From positions 109,994-173,993 of the forward strand of contig NZ_JBKFGH010000016.1 in NCBI RefSeq assembly GCF_051233475.1: a stretch of 64,000 nt of DNA, in the 5' to 3' direction. The notes under the pieces are model-generated. The model did no database searches, was not told where the DNA came from, and worked only from the letters and a program-made list of their open reading frames with translations. The number at the start of each line of letters is the position of its first letter. Position 1 is the first letter of the stretch. The DNA comes from Bacillus_BU sp051233475 (GTDB lineage Bacteria > Bacillota > Bacilli > Bacillales > Cytobacillaceae). Below, one piece after another: positions 7,141 through 16,515 of this stretch. Position numbers and translations under genes: made by a program.

Positions 7141-9120
7141 GTGGCAAGAAACCAACCAGTATTTGATTACAATGATGACGCCATACAGGTGCTCGAGGGA
7201 TTAGAAGCAGTTCGTAAGAGGCCTGGTATGTATATTGGCAGCACCGATGCCCGCGGTCTTCACCACCTCGTTTATGAAATCGTAGATAATTCAGTTGATG
7301 AAGCTCTATCCGGTTTCGGAAATCACATAATTGTAAAGATCCACAAAAATAACTCGATCAGCGTTCAGGATAAAGGTCGAGGAATGCCTACAGGTATGCA
7401 TAAATTGGGCAAACCTACACCGGAAGTTATTTTAACCGTCCTTCACGCAGGTGGAAAATTTGGACAAGGCGGTTACAAAACAAGCGGCGGATTGCATGGA
7501 GTAGGTGCTTCTGTCGTAAACGCACTATCCGAATGGTTAGTCGTTACGATTAAACGCGACGGATTTGTTTATGAACAGCGCTTTGAAAATGGCGGTAAAC
7601 CTGTAACAACCTTAGAAAAAACCGGCAAGACAAACCAAACAGGGACGACGATTCATTTCAAACCAGACTCAACCATCTTCTCAACAACCACTTTCAATTA
7701 CGAAACGTTGTGTGAGCGTTTGCGGGAATCTGCCTTTTTGCTAAAGGGTATGAAAATTGAAATCATCGATGAACGAAACGATGTTCAAGAGGTTTTTCAT
7801 TATGAAAACGGGATTGAGGCATTTGTCGAGTACTTAAATGAGGAAAAGGACGAACTTCATCCGGTTGTAAGCTTTGAAGGGGAGCAAAACGGAATTGAAG
7901 TAGATTTTGCCTTCCAATTTAATGATGGCTATTCCGAGAATGTTCTTTCATTTGTAAATAATGTCCGTACGAAAGATGGCGGAACACATGAGGCAGGATC
8001 AAAGACTGCAATGACCCGCGTCTTTAACGACTATGCTCGAAAAGTAGGCTTGTTAAAAGAAAAGGATAAGAATCTCGACGGTGCAGATATCCGTGAGGGT
8101 TTATCGGCAATCATTTCCGTTCGGATTCCTGAAGAATTGCTGCAATTTGAGGGACAAACAAAAGGAAAATTAGGGACAAGTGAAGCGCGCTCCGCAGTGG
8201 ATGCTGTTGTGTCAGAGCATCTTTCTTATTTTCTTGAAGAAAATCCTGATATTAGCTCTCTTCTCATTAAAAAGTCAATAAAGGCTTATCAGGCTCGCGA
8301 AGCTGCCCGTAAAGCACGTGAAGAAGCCAGAAGCGGGAAAAAGCGTAAACGTTCAGAGGCGGTTCTTTCTGGTAAGCTAACACCCGCACAATCACGAAAT
8401 CCCCAAAAAAATGAACTCTATTTAGTTGAGGGAGATTCTGCAGGAGGTTCGGCGAAACAAGGCCGTGACCGGAGGTTCCAAGCGGTTCTTCCACTAAGAG
8501 GTAAAGTCATCAACACGGAAAAAGCCAAGCTTTCCGATATCTTTAAGAACGAAGAAATCAATACGATTATTCACGCCATTGGTGGAGGAGTCGGTGCGGA
8601 TTTCAGTATTGAAGACATAAATTATGACAAGATTGTTATTATGACCGATGCCGATACGGACGGTGCGCATATCCAAGTATTGTTGCTTACCTTCTTTTAC
8701 CGCTATATGAAGCCATTAATTGAAGCGGGAAAAGTGTTTATCGCGCTTCCACCGTTATACAAAGTGAGTAAAGGGACTGGCAAAAAAGAAGTGATCGAGT
8801 ATGCATGGGGTGAGGATGACCTCCAATCAGCGATTAAAAAAGTTGGTAAAGGGTACATCATCCAGCGCTACAAGGGGCTTGGAGAAATGAACGCAGACCA
8901 GCTTTGGGATACCACAATGAACCCTGAGACACGAACGCTTATTCGTGTCCGGATTGATGATGCTGCTCGTGCTGAACGCCGCGTTACAACGCTGATGGGT
9001 GATAAAGTAGAACCGCGTCGGAAATGGATTGAATCCAATGTGGCATTTGGTTTAGAAGAGGATGGAAGTATCCTTGAAAATGAGAATATTAGCGTTGCAG
9101 AGGAGGAGACCGAAGTATGA
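7141..9120 (+). CDS. parE: DNA topoisomerase IV subunit B
   Basis: ParE is the ATPase subunit of topoisomerase IV, which decatenates daughter chromosomes with ParC. The GHKL ATP site shows EIVDNSVDEA, DKGRGMP and GGKFGQGGYKTSGGLHGVG. The TOPRIM part shows LYLVEGDSAGGSAKQGRDR and MTDADTDGAHI (metal-binding acidic residues). The C-terminus has KGLGEMNADQLWDTTMNPE. The open frame starts at 7108, but GAAAGGGG is spaced seven bases from GTG 7141, giving 659 residues starting (M)ARNQPVFDY. Its stop overlaps the parC start by four bases (ATGA), so the two are translationally coupled. GyrB is the alternative; pairing with a ParC-type A subunit and the neighbourhood favour ParE. Confidence 0.95.
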   Translation: MARNQPVFDYNDDAIQVLEGLEAVRKRPGMYIGSTDARGLHHLVYEIVDNSVDEALSGFGNHIIVKIHKNNSISVQDKGRGMPTGMHKLGKPTPEVILTVLHAGGKFGQGGYKTSGGLHGVGASVVNALSEWLVVTIKRDGFVYEQRFENGGKPVTTLEKTGKTNQTGTTIHFKPDSTIFSTTTFNYETLCERLRESAFLLKGMKIEIIDERNDVQEVFHYENGIEAFVEYLNEEKDELHPVVSFEGEQNGIEVDFAFQFNDGYSENVLSFVNNVRTKDGGTHEAGSKTAMTRVFNDYARKVGLLKEKDKNLDGADIREGLSAIISVRIPEELLQFEGQTKGKLGTSEARSAVDAVVSEHLSYFLEENPDISSLLIKKSIKAYQAREAARKAREEARSGKKRKRSEAVLSGKLTPAQSRNPQKNELYLVEGDSAGGSAKQGRDRRFQAVLPLRGKVINTEKAKLSDIFKNEEINTIIHAIGGGVGADFSIEDINYDKIVIMTDADTDGAHIQVLLLTFFYRYMKPLIEAGKVFIALPPLYKVSKGTGKKEVIEYAWGEDDLQSAIKKVGKGYIIQRYKGLGEMNADQLWDTTMNPETRTLIRVRIDDAARAERRVTTLMGDKVEPRRKWIESNVAFGLEEDGSILENENISVAEEETEV

Positions 9121-11564
9121 ACCAAGTAGAAAAATTCCGCGATCTTCCTCTTGAAGATGTTTTAGGCGACCGTTTTGGCCGCTACAGTAAATATATTATC
9201 CAGGAACGTGCCCTGCCGGATGCAAGGGACGGCTTAAAGCCCGTTCAACGAAGAATTTTATATGCGATGCATGTAGAAGGAAATACGCATGAAAAGGGCT
9301 TTCGGAAATCTGCAAAAACAGTCGGTAACGTTATCGGGAATTATCACCCGCACGGTGATTCATCGGTATACGAAGCGATGGTGCGTATGAGTCAGGATTG
9401 GAAGGTTCGTAATCTGCTAATCGAGATGCACGGAAATAACGGAAGCGTGGATGGGGATCCCCCAGCAGCGATGCGTTATACGGAAGCAAGGCTTTCCGCC
9501 ATCTCAGGTGAACTGTTAAGAGATATTGAAAAAGAAACCGTAGATTTTATTCCGAATTTCGACGATACATCGAAAGAACCAACTGTTTTACCAGCGATGT
9601 ATCCGAACCTGTTAGTTAATGGCTCAACGGGAATCTCTGCAGGTTATGCAACGGAAATTCCACCTCATCACCTTGGCGAGGTTATTGATGCTGTCATTAT
9701 GAAAATGAATAACCCTCAGGTTACAGTGGATGAGTTAATGACTGTAATGAAAGGACCTGATTTTCCAACAGGCGGGATTATTCAGGGTATTGACGGTATA
9801 AAAAGAGCCTATGAGACAGGCAAAGGGAAAATCATTATTCGCGGTAAAGCTGAAATTGAAACCGTCCGCGGCGGCAAGCAGCAGATCGTTATTACGGAAA
9901 TTCCTTTTGAAGTGAACAAAGCCAATTTGGTTAAAAAAATGGATGAATTCCGCCTTGATCGGAAGGTTGAGGGGATTTCAGAGGTTCGTGATGAAACAGA
10001 CCGGACTGGTTTAAGAATTGTCATTGAACTAAAAAAAGACGTGGATGCAGAAGGCGTGTTAAATTATTTATATAAAAACAGCGACCTGCAAATCCCTTAT
10101 AATTTTAATATGGTTGCCATACATAATAAGCGGCCAAAGCTACTGGGAATAAGAGAACTTCTAACCTCGTATATCGAGCATCAGAAGGAAGTAGTCACCA
10201 GAAGATCAAAATTCGAACTTAGAAAAGCAAGCGAACGCCAGCATATTGTCGAAGGTTTAATGAAAGCTCTCTCGATACTCGATGAGGTCATTGCAACCAT
10301 TCGAGCGTCTAAAGATAAGCGGGACGCAAAAGATAATTTGATCGCTAAATTTCAATTTACAGAACCTCAAGCTGAAGCCATTGTATCGTTACAGCTTTAC
10401 CGTTTAACGAATACGGACATTACCGCACTGCGTAACGAAGCAGAGGAGCTTGCTAAAAAAATCGAAGAACTCACCTCGATTTTAAACAGCGAACAAAAAC
10501 TATTAAGTGTTATCAAAAAAGATTTAAAAGAAGTGAAAAAGCGATTTGCCGATGAAAGACGCTCGGTCGTTCAAGCGGAAATTGAGGAAATCAAAATTAA
10601 TCTTGAGGTCATGGTAGCAAATGAAGATGTCATTGTTACCGTTACGAGCCAAGGGTATGTTAAACGGACAAGCCAACGCTCCTTTGCAGCCTCAAACGGT
10701 CAAGACTTTGCGATTAAGGACTCGGACCGATTATTAGCTAAGCTTGATATGAATACAACGGATGTTCTGCTTCTCTTTACGAATAAGGGGAATTTCTTAT
10801 ATTGCCCTGTTCATGAGCTTCCAGATATCCGCTGGAAGGATCTCGGGCAGCATATTGCCAATATCATTCCGATTGATCGTGACGAATCCATTCTCAAGGC
10901 CATTCCGATCAAGGATTTTAATACTAACCAATTTTTATTGTTTGTGACGAAAAATGGAATGGTCAAAAAGACTGAATTAATTCACTATAAAGCACAGCGA
11001 TATTCTAAGCCACTGGTTGCGATTAACTTAAAGGAAAATGACGAAGTAATCGATGTCCATATTACAGATGGCTCTAAGGAAATATTCATGATGTCTCACT
11101 TAGGCTATTGCTTATGGTTTAAGGAAGAGGAAGTAAGTATAGTGGGGGCACGTGCTGCTGGTGTTAAAGGTATGAACTTAAAAGATGGTGATTTTGTCGT
11201 TGGCGGCAAACTCATTAACGAGGATCATAAGCAATCAATCGTCATCGCGACTCAACGTGGTGCAGTGAAAAAAATGAAGCTAAGTGAGTTTGAATTAGCA
11301 ACCCGCGCCAAACGTGGTGTTGTCGTTTTGCGTGAGTTAAAATCAAATCCTCATCGAGTGGTTGGATTTGAAACAGTTTATGACCTGGATCGCATTTATG
11401 TTGTTTCGGAGAAAGGCCAAACTGAAACTTTAAATGCAGGAGACCTACGCTATAACGACAGATACCAAAACGGTTCTTTTGTATTTGATGAAACAGATAG
11501 CGGAAGAGTAATCCTAATCTTTAAAGAAGATGGCTTGACCGAAGAAAATACGACTACATTATAA
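9117..11564 (+). CDS. parC: DNA topoisomerase IV subunit A
   Basis: ParC is the DNA breakage-reunion subunit. The catalytic tyrosine is in AAMRYTEARLS (Tyr121). The quinolone region reads NYHPHGDSSVYEAM; Ser82 and Glu86 are the sensitive-type residues, so no resistance change is visible there. The N-terminal winged-helix and tower parts are followed by the C-terminal beta-pinwheel (from about residue 500, with VTVTSQGYVKRTS, NFLYCPVHELPDIRWKD and QRGAVKKMKLSEF as repeat blades). Length 815 is normal for Bacillus ParC. It overlaps parE by four bases. The alternative, GyrA, is less likely given the parE partner and the position next to the plsY/yneT genes. Confidence 0.95.
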   Translation: MNQVEKFRDLPLEDVLGDRFGRYSKYIIQERALPDARDGLKPVQRRILYAMHVEGNTHEKGFRKSAKTVGNVIGNYHPHGDSSVYEAMVRMSQDWKVRNLLIEMHGNNGSVDGDPPAAMRYTEARLSAISGELLRDIEKETVDFIPNFDDTSKEPTVLPAMYPNLLVNGSTGISAGYATEIPPHHLGEVIDAVIMKMNNPQVTVDELMTVMKGPDFPTGGIIQGIDGIKRAYETGKGKIIIRGKAEIETVRGGKQQIVITEIPFEVNKANLVKKMDEFRLDRKVEGISEVRDETDRTGLRIVIELKKDVDAEGVLNYLYKNSDLQIPYNFNMVAIHNKRPKLLGIRELLTSYIEHQKEVVTRRSKFELRKASERQHIVEGLMKALSILDEVIATIRASKDKRDAKDNLIAKFQFTEPQAEAIVSLQLYRLTNTDITALRNEAEELAKKIEELTSILNSEQKLLSVIKKDLKEVKKRFADERRSVVQAEIEEIKINLEVMVANEDVIVTVTSQGYVKRTSQRSFAASNGQDFAIKDSDRLLAKLDMNTTDVLLLFTNKGNFLYCPVHELPDIRWKDLGQHIANIIPIDRDESILKAIPIKDFNTNQFLLFVTKNGMVKKTELIHYKAQRYSKPLVAINLKENDEVIDVHITDGSKEIFMMSHLGYCLWFKEEEVSIVGARAAGVKGMNLKDGDFVVGGKLINEDHKQSIVIATQRGAVKKMKLSEFELATRAKRGVVVLRELKSNPHRVVGFETVYDLDRIYVVSEKGQTETLNAGDLRYNDRYQNGSFVFDETDSGRVILIFKEDGLTEENTTTL

Positions 11565-11575
11565 AAATGAAGGCT

Positions 11576-11667
11576 GACTTATAGGGTCCTGAATTCATCG
11601 TTTATACATTTTCCTTTTAAGGAATATGACAAAGCGGAAGAAGGACCCTTCAAGTTAGTCTTTTTTG
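11576..11667 (+). terminator. Branched terminator of parEC
   Basis: GACTT...AGGGTCCT (11576-11590) pairs with AGGACCCT...AGTTAGTC (11642-11660) and is followed by TTTTTT. The large loop holds an inner TTCCTT/AAGGAA hairpin, giving a Y-shaped structure. Confidence 0.6.
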
Positions 11668-11784
11668 TTGTTATTACAATATAATTAATTTTAATATATT
11701 TATTTTTAACAAATAAAGATTTATATATATTACCTGTTGATTTTATATATTTATTAGATGGTTTATAAATTTTTATTGCTTTTT

Positions 11785-11831
11785 TGATATAATTTAGTTA
11801 TTTTATATATGTGAGATAAAGTGACACATAT
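11785..11831 (+). promoter_or_regulatory. Extended -10 promoter and inverted repeat before the amino-acid ABC operon
   Basis: TGA-TATAAT (11785-11793) is an extended -10 box; no good -35 is seen. About 14 bp later ATATGTG (11807-11813) and CACATAT (11825-11831) form 7-bp arms just before the ribosome binding site, a possible operator or RNA hairpin. The rest of the 289-bp gap is very AT-rich with nothing else recognised. Confidence 0.5.
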
Positions 11832-11853
11832 TAATTACTGGGGAGTGTTTTGA

Positions 11854-12624
11854 ATGAAAAAATTTGGTATTTTTAGTTTATTATTGATTCTTTCTCTCTT
11901 TATTGCAGCATGTGGAAACAAGGACGCTGCAAATGAAGAAAAGAAAGATGATAAAGTATATAAAGTAGGTGTCGATACCACTTATCCTCCGTTTGAATTT
12001 AAAGAGGGCAATGAATATAAAGGGATTGATATTGATTTAATTAAAGCTATTGCAAAAAATCAAGGTTTTGAAATCGAACTTTCTCCAATGGATTTTGGTG
12101 GGATTATTCCAGCTATGCAAGCAAATCAGCTTGACGTTGCCATCGCAGGAATGAGTATTACAGAGGATAGAAAGAAAATAGTAGATTTTTCAACACCATA
12201 TTTTGATGCCGGCTTAACAGTAGTTGTAAAAAATGATAATTCTATAATTAAATCTGTGGATGATCTTAAAGGTAAAAAAGTTGCAGTTAAAAAAGGTACA
12301 ACAGGTGCTAAATATGCACAGGATAATGCAGCTAAATTAGAGATTGAAGTTGTACAATTTAACGATAGTCCAGCAATGTTCCAAGAAGTTTCGAACGGCA
12401 ATGCTGATGCACTTATCGAAGATTATCCAGTTATCTCATATGCGATTGCACAGAAAGATTTAGGGTTAAAAATCGTGGGCGATCGATTAAATGGAGACCA
12501 ATATGGAATTGCGGTTTTAAAAGGTAAAAATCAGGATCTTTTAGAAAAAATTAATAAAGGTCTTGAAGAGCTTAAAAAAGATGGAACATATGATGAAATC
12601 ATTAAATCTTATCTTGGTGAATAA
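11854..12624 (+). CDS. Amino-acid ABC transporter substrate-binding lipoprotein
   Basis: This is an extracytoplasmic solute receptor anchored as a lipoprotein: the signal peptide ends in the lipobox LFIAAC with Cys at about residue 20. The SBP_bac_3 domain follows, with KVGVDTTYPPFEF, GIDIDLIKAIAK, GMSITEDRKKIVDFSTPYFD and GNADALIEDYP, as in polar amino-acid receptors of the GlnH/ArtJ/TcyA group. Length 256 is typical. A permease and an ATPase follow in the same direction, completing the importer. Exact substrate (glutamine, arginine or cystine) cannot be told from sequence alone. GGGGAGTG precedes the ATG. Confidence 0.93.
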   Translation: MKKFGIFSLLLILSLFIAACGNKDAANEEKKDDKVYKVGVDTTYPPFEFKEGNEYKGIDIDLIKAIAKNQGFEIELSPMDFGGIIPAMQANQLDVAIAGMSITEDRKKIVDFSTPYFDAGLTVVVKNDNSIIKSVDDLKGKKVAVKKGTTGAKYAQDNAAKLEIEVVQFNDSPAMFQEVSNGNADALIEDYPVISYAIAQKDLGLKIVGDRLNGDQYGIAVLKGKNQDLLEKINKGLEELKKDGTYDEIIKSYLGE

Positions 12625-12638
12625 AAGCTAAGAACTGT

Positions 12639-12668
12639 AAGGCGCGCTAGTGCGCGCCTTCTTTTATT
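12639..12668 (+). terminator. Intra-operon attenuating terminator
   Basis: AAGGCGCGC and GCGCGCCTT form a perfect 9-bp stem with a TAGT loop followed by CTTTTATT. It lies between the receptor gene and the permease gene; such a leaky terminator would yield more binding protein than membrane components. Confidence 0.8.
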
Positions 12669-12684
12669 GAAAGGGGATGAAAGA

Positions 12685-13329
12685 ATGGACGTAATTATGT
12701 CAGCTTTACCTATGTTAATTAAGGGAGTTCAAGTAACACTATATATCTTTGTTATTGCTATCATTCTAGGTTTTTTAATTGGTTTGGCCGTGGCGTTATT
12801 AAGACTTGCGCCAATTAGAATCTTGAATGTAATTGCAAAGGCTTATGTTGATACCATTCGGGGGACTCCATTTATTGTTCAACTGTTTTTCATTTATTTT
12901 GGTATTAACTCATTACAAATAGTGTCGCTTGATAACACTACCGCAGGGATCATCACCGTAGCTATTAATGCAGGTGCATACTTTGCTGAGATCATTAGAG
13001 CTGGAATTCAATCGATTGATAAAGGTCAAACAGAAGCTGCAAGATCAATTGGTTTTACTGGCGCTCAAACGATGAGATTTGTTGTACTTCCGCAAGCGTT
13101 TAGAAGAATGCTTCCTACCATTACAAACCAGTCCATCATAAGCTTAAAAGATACTTCACTATTATCCGTAATTGGGATAGCAGACTTAACTCAACAAGGG
13201 CAGATTCAAGCATCGGCAACTTTTGAGGCATTTAAGATTTGGCTTACAGTTGGTATCATATACTTTATTGTTATATATTTATTAACATTGCTTGCTAATT
13301 TCGTCGAAAGGAGGATTCAGCTTCGATGA
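12685..13329 (+). CDS. Amino-acid ABC transporter permease
   Basis: The protein is a HisM/GlnP-type membrane subunit of about 214 residues with roughly five hydrophobic segments. The amino-terminal motif region GVQVTLYIFVIAIILGF and the EAA loop (EAARSIGFTGAQTMRFVVLPQAFRRMLP) that docks on the ATPase are clear. A longer frame from TTG 12667 exists, but AAGGGG is spaced eight bases from ATG 12685. It overlaps the ATPase gene by four bases (ATGA). A homodimer of this subunit is expected since only one permease gene is present. Confidence 0.92.
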   Translation: MDVIMSALPMLIKGVQVTLYIFVIAIILGFLIGLAVALLRLAPIRILNVIAKAYVDTIRGTPFIVQLFFIYFGINSLQIVSLDNTTAGIITVAINAGAYFAEIIRAGIQSIDKGQTEAARSIGFTGAQTMRFVVLPQAFRRMLPTITNQSIISLKDTSLLSVIGIADLTQQGQIQASATFEAFKIWLTVGIIYFIVIYLLTLLANFVERRIQLR

Positions 13330-14054
13330 GCATTATTTCTGTAAAAAACTTAAGTAAATCATTCGGGAAATTAGAAGTATTAAAAGACATTAACGCGGAG
13401 ATTAAAGAAAGAGAAGTAGTTTGTGTAATTGGTCCTTCCGGATCGGGTAAAAGTACGTTTCTTCGTTGTTTAAACCGCCTTGAGGACATCTCGGGTGGAG
13501 AAGTTGTAATTAATGGACATGATATAACAGATTCAAAAATAAATATAAACAATGTAAGACAAGAAGTGGGAATGGTATTTCAACAGTTTAATCTATTCCC
13601 GCATAAAACAGTTTTAGAGAACATCACCTTAGGACCCATTAAAATTCGAAAAGCCGAGAAAGCCGCTGCCGAAAAACTTGCGCTTGAATTACTCGACAAA
13701 GTAGGACTGCGAGAAAAAGCAAATAGTTATCCAGGAGAGTTATCCGGTGGACAGAAACAAAGGGTGGCCATTGCTAGAGCACTCGCCATGAATCCAAAAA
13801 TTATGCTATTTGACGAACCAACTTCTGCACTGGACCCTGAAATGGTCGGTGATGTGTTAGAGGTAATGAAGCAGTTAGCAAAAGAGGGAATGACCATGGT
13901 TGTGGTAACCCATGAAATGGGCTTTGCACGTGAAGTAGGTGACCGTGTTATTTTCATGGATGGAGGGTTTATTGTAGAAGAAAATGAACCAAATGAATTG
14001 TTTGGTAACCCTCAACATGGTAGAACGAAGTCTTTCTTAAGTAAGGTTCTTTAG
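13326..14054 (+). CDS. Amino-acid ABC transporter ATP-binding protein
   Basis: The protein is a 242-residue GlnQ/TcyC-type ATPase. Walker A GPSGSGKST, Q-loop VFQQFNLFPH, signature LSGGQKQRVAIARAL, Walker B IMLFDEPTSALDPE and the switch VTHEM are all intact. It is the last gene of the three-gene operon and is followed by a strong terminator. PAAT-family ATPases of this length act on polar amino acids. Confidence 0.95.
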   Translation: MSIISVKNLSKSFGKLEVLKDINAEIKEREVVCVIGPSGSGKSTFLRCLNRLEDISGGEVVINGHDITDSKININNVRQEVGMVFQQFNLFPHKTVLENITLGPIKIRKAEKAAAEKLALELLDKVGLREKANSYPGELSGGQKQRVAIARALAMNPKIMLFDEPTSALDPEMVGDVLEVMKQLAKEGMTMVVVTHEMGFAREVGDRVIFMDGGFIVEENEPNELFGNPQHGRTKSFLSKVL

Positions 14055-14071
14055 TTTTTTCTTATTTGCAA

Positions 14072-14110
14072 AAAAAGGACGTCTGTTCATACATACGTCC
14101 TTTTTATTTC
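14072..14110. terminator. Bidirectional terminator after the ABC operon
   Basis: AAAAAGGACGT pairs with ACGTCCTTTTT. A T-run lies on both strands, so it serves the ABC operon and the small minus-strand gene that ends at 14137. Confidence 0.85.
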
Positions 14111-14136
14111 TTCAAAATTAGAGATTCAAATGGTGT

Positions 14137-14250
14137 TTAATCTTTTTGTATACTTTGATCATTTTCGGATTCACCGTTTTGTTGGTTAATTTCATTTGCT
14201 AAGTTATCTAAAAATTCATCTGATAATAAAGGTTTATTTTCCTTGTACAT
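14137..14250 (-). CDS. Small acidic protein (37 aa)
   Basis: Start ATG at 14250 follows AAGGAG with good spacing, and the frame runs MYKENKPLLSDEFLDN to a TAA at 14137. The product is acidic and Gln/Asn-rich at the end (NQQNGESENDQSIQKD). No family is recognised. Its own ribosome binding site and the shared terminator at 14072-14110 support expression. It fills an otherwise gene-free stretch between the ABC operon and the KimA-like gene. Confidence 0.5.
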   Translation of the reverse strand: MYKENKPLLSDEFLDNLANEINQQNGESENDQSIQKD

Positions 14251-14390
14251 TTTTTTCTCCTTTGACAAATTGATTTCTTAGAGAGTTTTTTTCCTTACTC
14301 AACATTCCCTTTTATATGAGTTTTATTCTGCCTCTATAAATAAAATACATTTACGAGGGAAGGCGGAACTTCTGTTGCATGAAAAATGAT

Positions 14391-14432
14391 GTGTCTACAA
14401 GTCTATTTGCGATGACTTGTGGACACTTTTTT
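14391..14432 (+). terminator. Terminator in the leader of the KimA-like gene
   Basis: GTGTCTACAAGTC (14391-14403) pairs with GACTTGTGGACAC (14414-14426, one G-U) and is followed by TTTTTT. No plus-strand gene ends upstream, so it ends either a small RNA or a controlled leader. I see no c-di-AMP (ydaO-type) aptamer consensus in the 140 bases before it. Confidence 0.75.
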
Positions 14433-14518
14433 ATTTAGAAAAAAATAATCTCTTATGAGAGTTCTTTGGGTAAAAGGGCATCATATGAAGTAGAAACAAT
14501 AAATGGACGGTGAATAAA

Positions 14519-16345
14519 ATGTTTTCTGCCATAAAAAGGATTTTGATTGGGCATCCATTAAAATCCTATGAATTAGGGGAACAAAAAATAAACAAAACGA
14601 AGGCGTTAGCCATACTTTCCTCTGATGCACTGTCATCGGTGGCCTACGGCCCTGAACAAATACTGATTGTTTTAGTTACTATTGGAGTTTCGGCATTCTG
14701 GTATTCCATTCCGATTGCTATTGGAGTATTAATCCTTTTAACAGCGCTTATTTTGTCTTATCGGCAAATAATCTTTGCTTATCCTGGTGGTGGAGGGGCC
14801 TATGTCGTATCTAAGAGTAACCTAGGTGTAAACCCAGGATTAATAGCTGGTGGTTCGCTATTAGTAGACTATATCCTTACAGTTGCCGTAAGTGTGTCTG
14901 CAGGTACAGATGCAATAACATCAGCTTTTCCGACTTTACATAATTTTACTGTGGAAATCGCAGTAGTATTTGTCATTTTTATTACCCTTTTGAATTTAAG
15001 AGGTGTCACGGAATCAGCTTCCGTATTAGCCTATCCCGTATACTTATTCGTATTAGCTTTGTTCATATTAATTGGTGTAGGTATTTACAATATTGTAACA
15101 GGTGGAGTTTCGCCACAATTACATACTCCTGTAGGGACACCTGTTGTAGGAATTAGTTTATTTATTCTGTTAAAGGCATTCGCATCAGGAAGTTCAGCAT
15201 TGACCGGAGTTGAGGCCATTTCAAATGCCATTCCAAACTTCAAGGATCCTGCACCAAAAAATGCGGCTAAAACATTAACAATGATGGGAATCTTGCTTGC
15301 TATATTGTTATCAGGCATCGTAATTTTAGCTTATTATTATGGGATTGCACCAAAGGCAGAGGTAACGGTTGTTTCACAAATAGCTGAGGAAATTTTCGGC
15401 CGGAATTTCATGTACTTTTTTATTCAAGGGACAACAGCTTTAATATTAATACTAGCTGCGAACACTGGGTATTCCGCATTTCCATTATTAGCGGTTAATC
15501 TGGCTAAAGACAAGTTTATTCCGCGGATGTTCCTCATTAGAGGAGACCGCTTAGGTTATTCAAACGGAATTATTATTCTAGGGATGGCCTCTATTATTTT
15601 AATCCTTGCATTTAATGCAGAAACAGAACACCTTATACCACTTTACGCAGTAGGGGTATTTGTTCCATTTACATTGTCACAAACAGGGATGATGGTTAAG
15701 TGGATTAGAGAAAAACCAGAAGGATGGATTCCAAGATTTATCATTAATACAACAGGGGCTTTTATTAGTCTTATTGTTACATTAATGTTTTTTATTACAA
15801 AATTTCAACAAGTTTGGTCCATTTTAGTTTTTCTTCCTATCATTATTTTAATTTTTCACCGAATTAGAAAACACTATGAAGCCGTTGGGGAACAGCTAAG
15901 AATCGCAAATAGAACTCCTGTAGTGCCAATTGAAGGGAATGTAATTATTGTTCCAGTTGCAGGAATTACAAATGTGGTTGAGAATACCCTTAACTATGCT
16001 AAGTCTCTTCATCCTGACCAAATAATTGCAGTTTATGTTGCTTTTGAAAGAGAGGATGAGAAGAAATTTGAAGAAAAATGGAAGGAATGGCAACCAGATA
16101 TTAGACTCGTAACACTGCACTCTCACTACAGAAGTATCATCAATCCGTTGACTAAATTTGTTGATACTGTCGAACATAAAGCAAGTGAGTCAAATTATAA
16201 AGTTACGGTATTTATCCCACAATTCATCCCTAAGAATAGCTGGGAAAATATCCTTCATAATCAATCGAGCTTATTAATTTCTTCTTTCTTGCTCTATCGA
16301 AGAAACGTAATTGTCACGACCGTACCTTATCGGTTAAAAAAATAA
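14519..16345 (+). CDS. kimA: KimA/YdaO-like APC-family potassium transporter
   Basis: KimA takes up potassium with high affinity as a proton symporter. The 608-residue protein starts with a short cytosolic lead containing the strongly conserved KINKTKALAILSSDALSSVAYGPEQI, followed by about 12 membrane segments (including YPGGGGAYVVSKSNLG and the GVEAISNAIPNFKDPAPKNAA stretch) and a C-terminal cytosolic USP-like domain from about residue 460. Length and layout match B. subtilis KimA (YdaO). A GTG at 14510 is in frame, but the GGACGGTG site suits ATG 14519. B. subtilis kimA has a c-di-AMP riboswitch; here an intrinsic terminator is present in the leader but the aptamer is not recognised. Confidence 0.88.
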   Translation: MFSAIKRILIGHPLKSYELGEQKINKTKALAILSSDALSSVAYGPEQILIVLVTIGVSAFWYSIPIAIGVLILLTALILSYRQIIFAYPGGGGAYVVSKSNLGVNPGLIAGGSLLVDYILTVAVSVSAGTDAITSAFPTLHNFTVEIAVVFVIFITLLNLRGVTESASVLAYPVYLFVLALFILIGVGIYNIVTGGVSPQLHTPVGTPVVGISLFILLKAFASGSSALTGVEAISNAIPNFKDPAPKNAAKTLTMMGILLAILLSGIVILAYYYGIAPKAEVTVVSQIAEEIFGRNFMYFFIQGTTALILILAANTGYSAFPLLAVNLAKDKFIPRMFLIRGDRLGYSNGIIILGMASIILILAFNAETEHLIPLYAVGVFVPFTLSQTGMMVKWIREKPEGWIPRFIINTTGAFISLIVTLMFFITKFQQVWSILVFLPIIILIFHRIRKHYEAVGEQLRIANRTPVVPIEGNVIIVPVAGITNVVENTLNYAKSLHPDQIIAVYVAFEREDEKKFEEKWKEWQPDIRLVTLHSHYRSIINPLTKFVDTVEHKASESNYKVTVFIPQFIPKNSWENILHNQSSLLISSFLLYRRNVIVTTVPYRLKK

Positions 16346-16409
16346 ATGAGGGAAAGAAACAAGTCTTTTAGTTTTAACAAGGTCTTTAACATCCATAATA
16401 AATTATCAA

Positions 16410-16450
16410 AAAAATACCCGTCTTTTTACGGCGAGTATTTTTGTTTTTTT
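16410..16450 (+). terminator. Terminator after the KimA-like gene
   Basis: AAAAATACCCG and CGGCGAGTATTTTT pair with a small bulge and are followed by GTTTTTTT. Confidence 0.7.
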
Positions 16451-16515
16451 AACTGTTTTTGCATCTTTTTGCTAATATTGGGTAAATTACTTCTAGAAGG
16501 GTGAGGTGAATCCTG

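Noticed and set aside
14260..14519. ydaO-type c-di-AMP riboswitch before the KimA-like gene
   Set aside because: The conserved aptamer segments were looked for by eye and not found; only the terminator is present. A covariance search is still needed.
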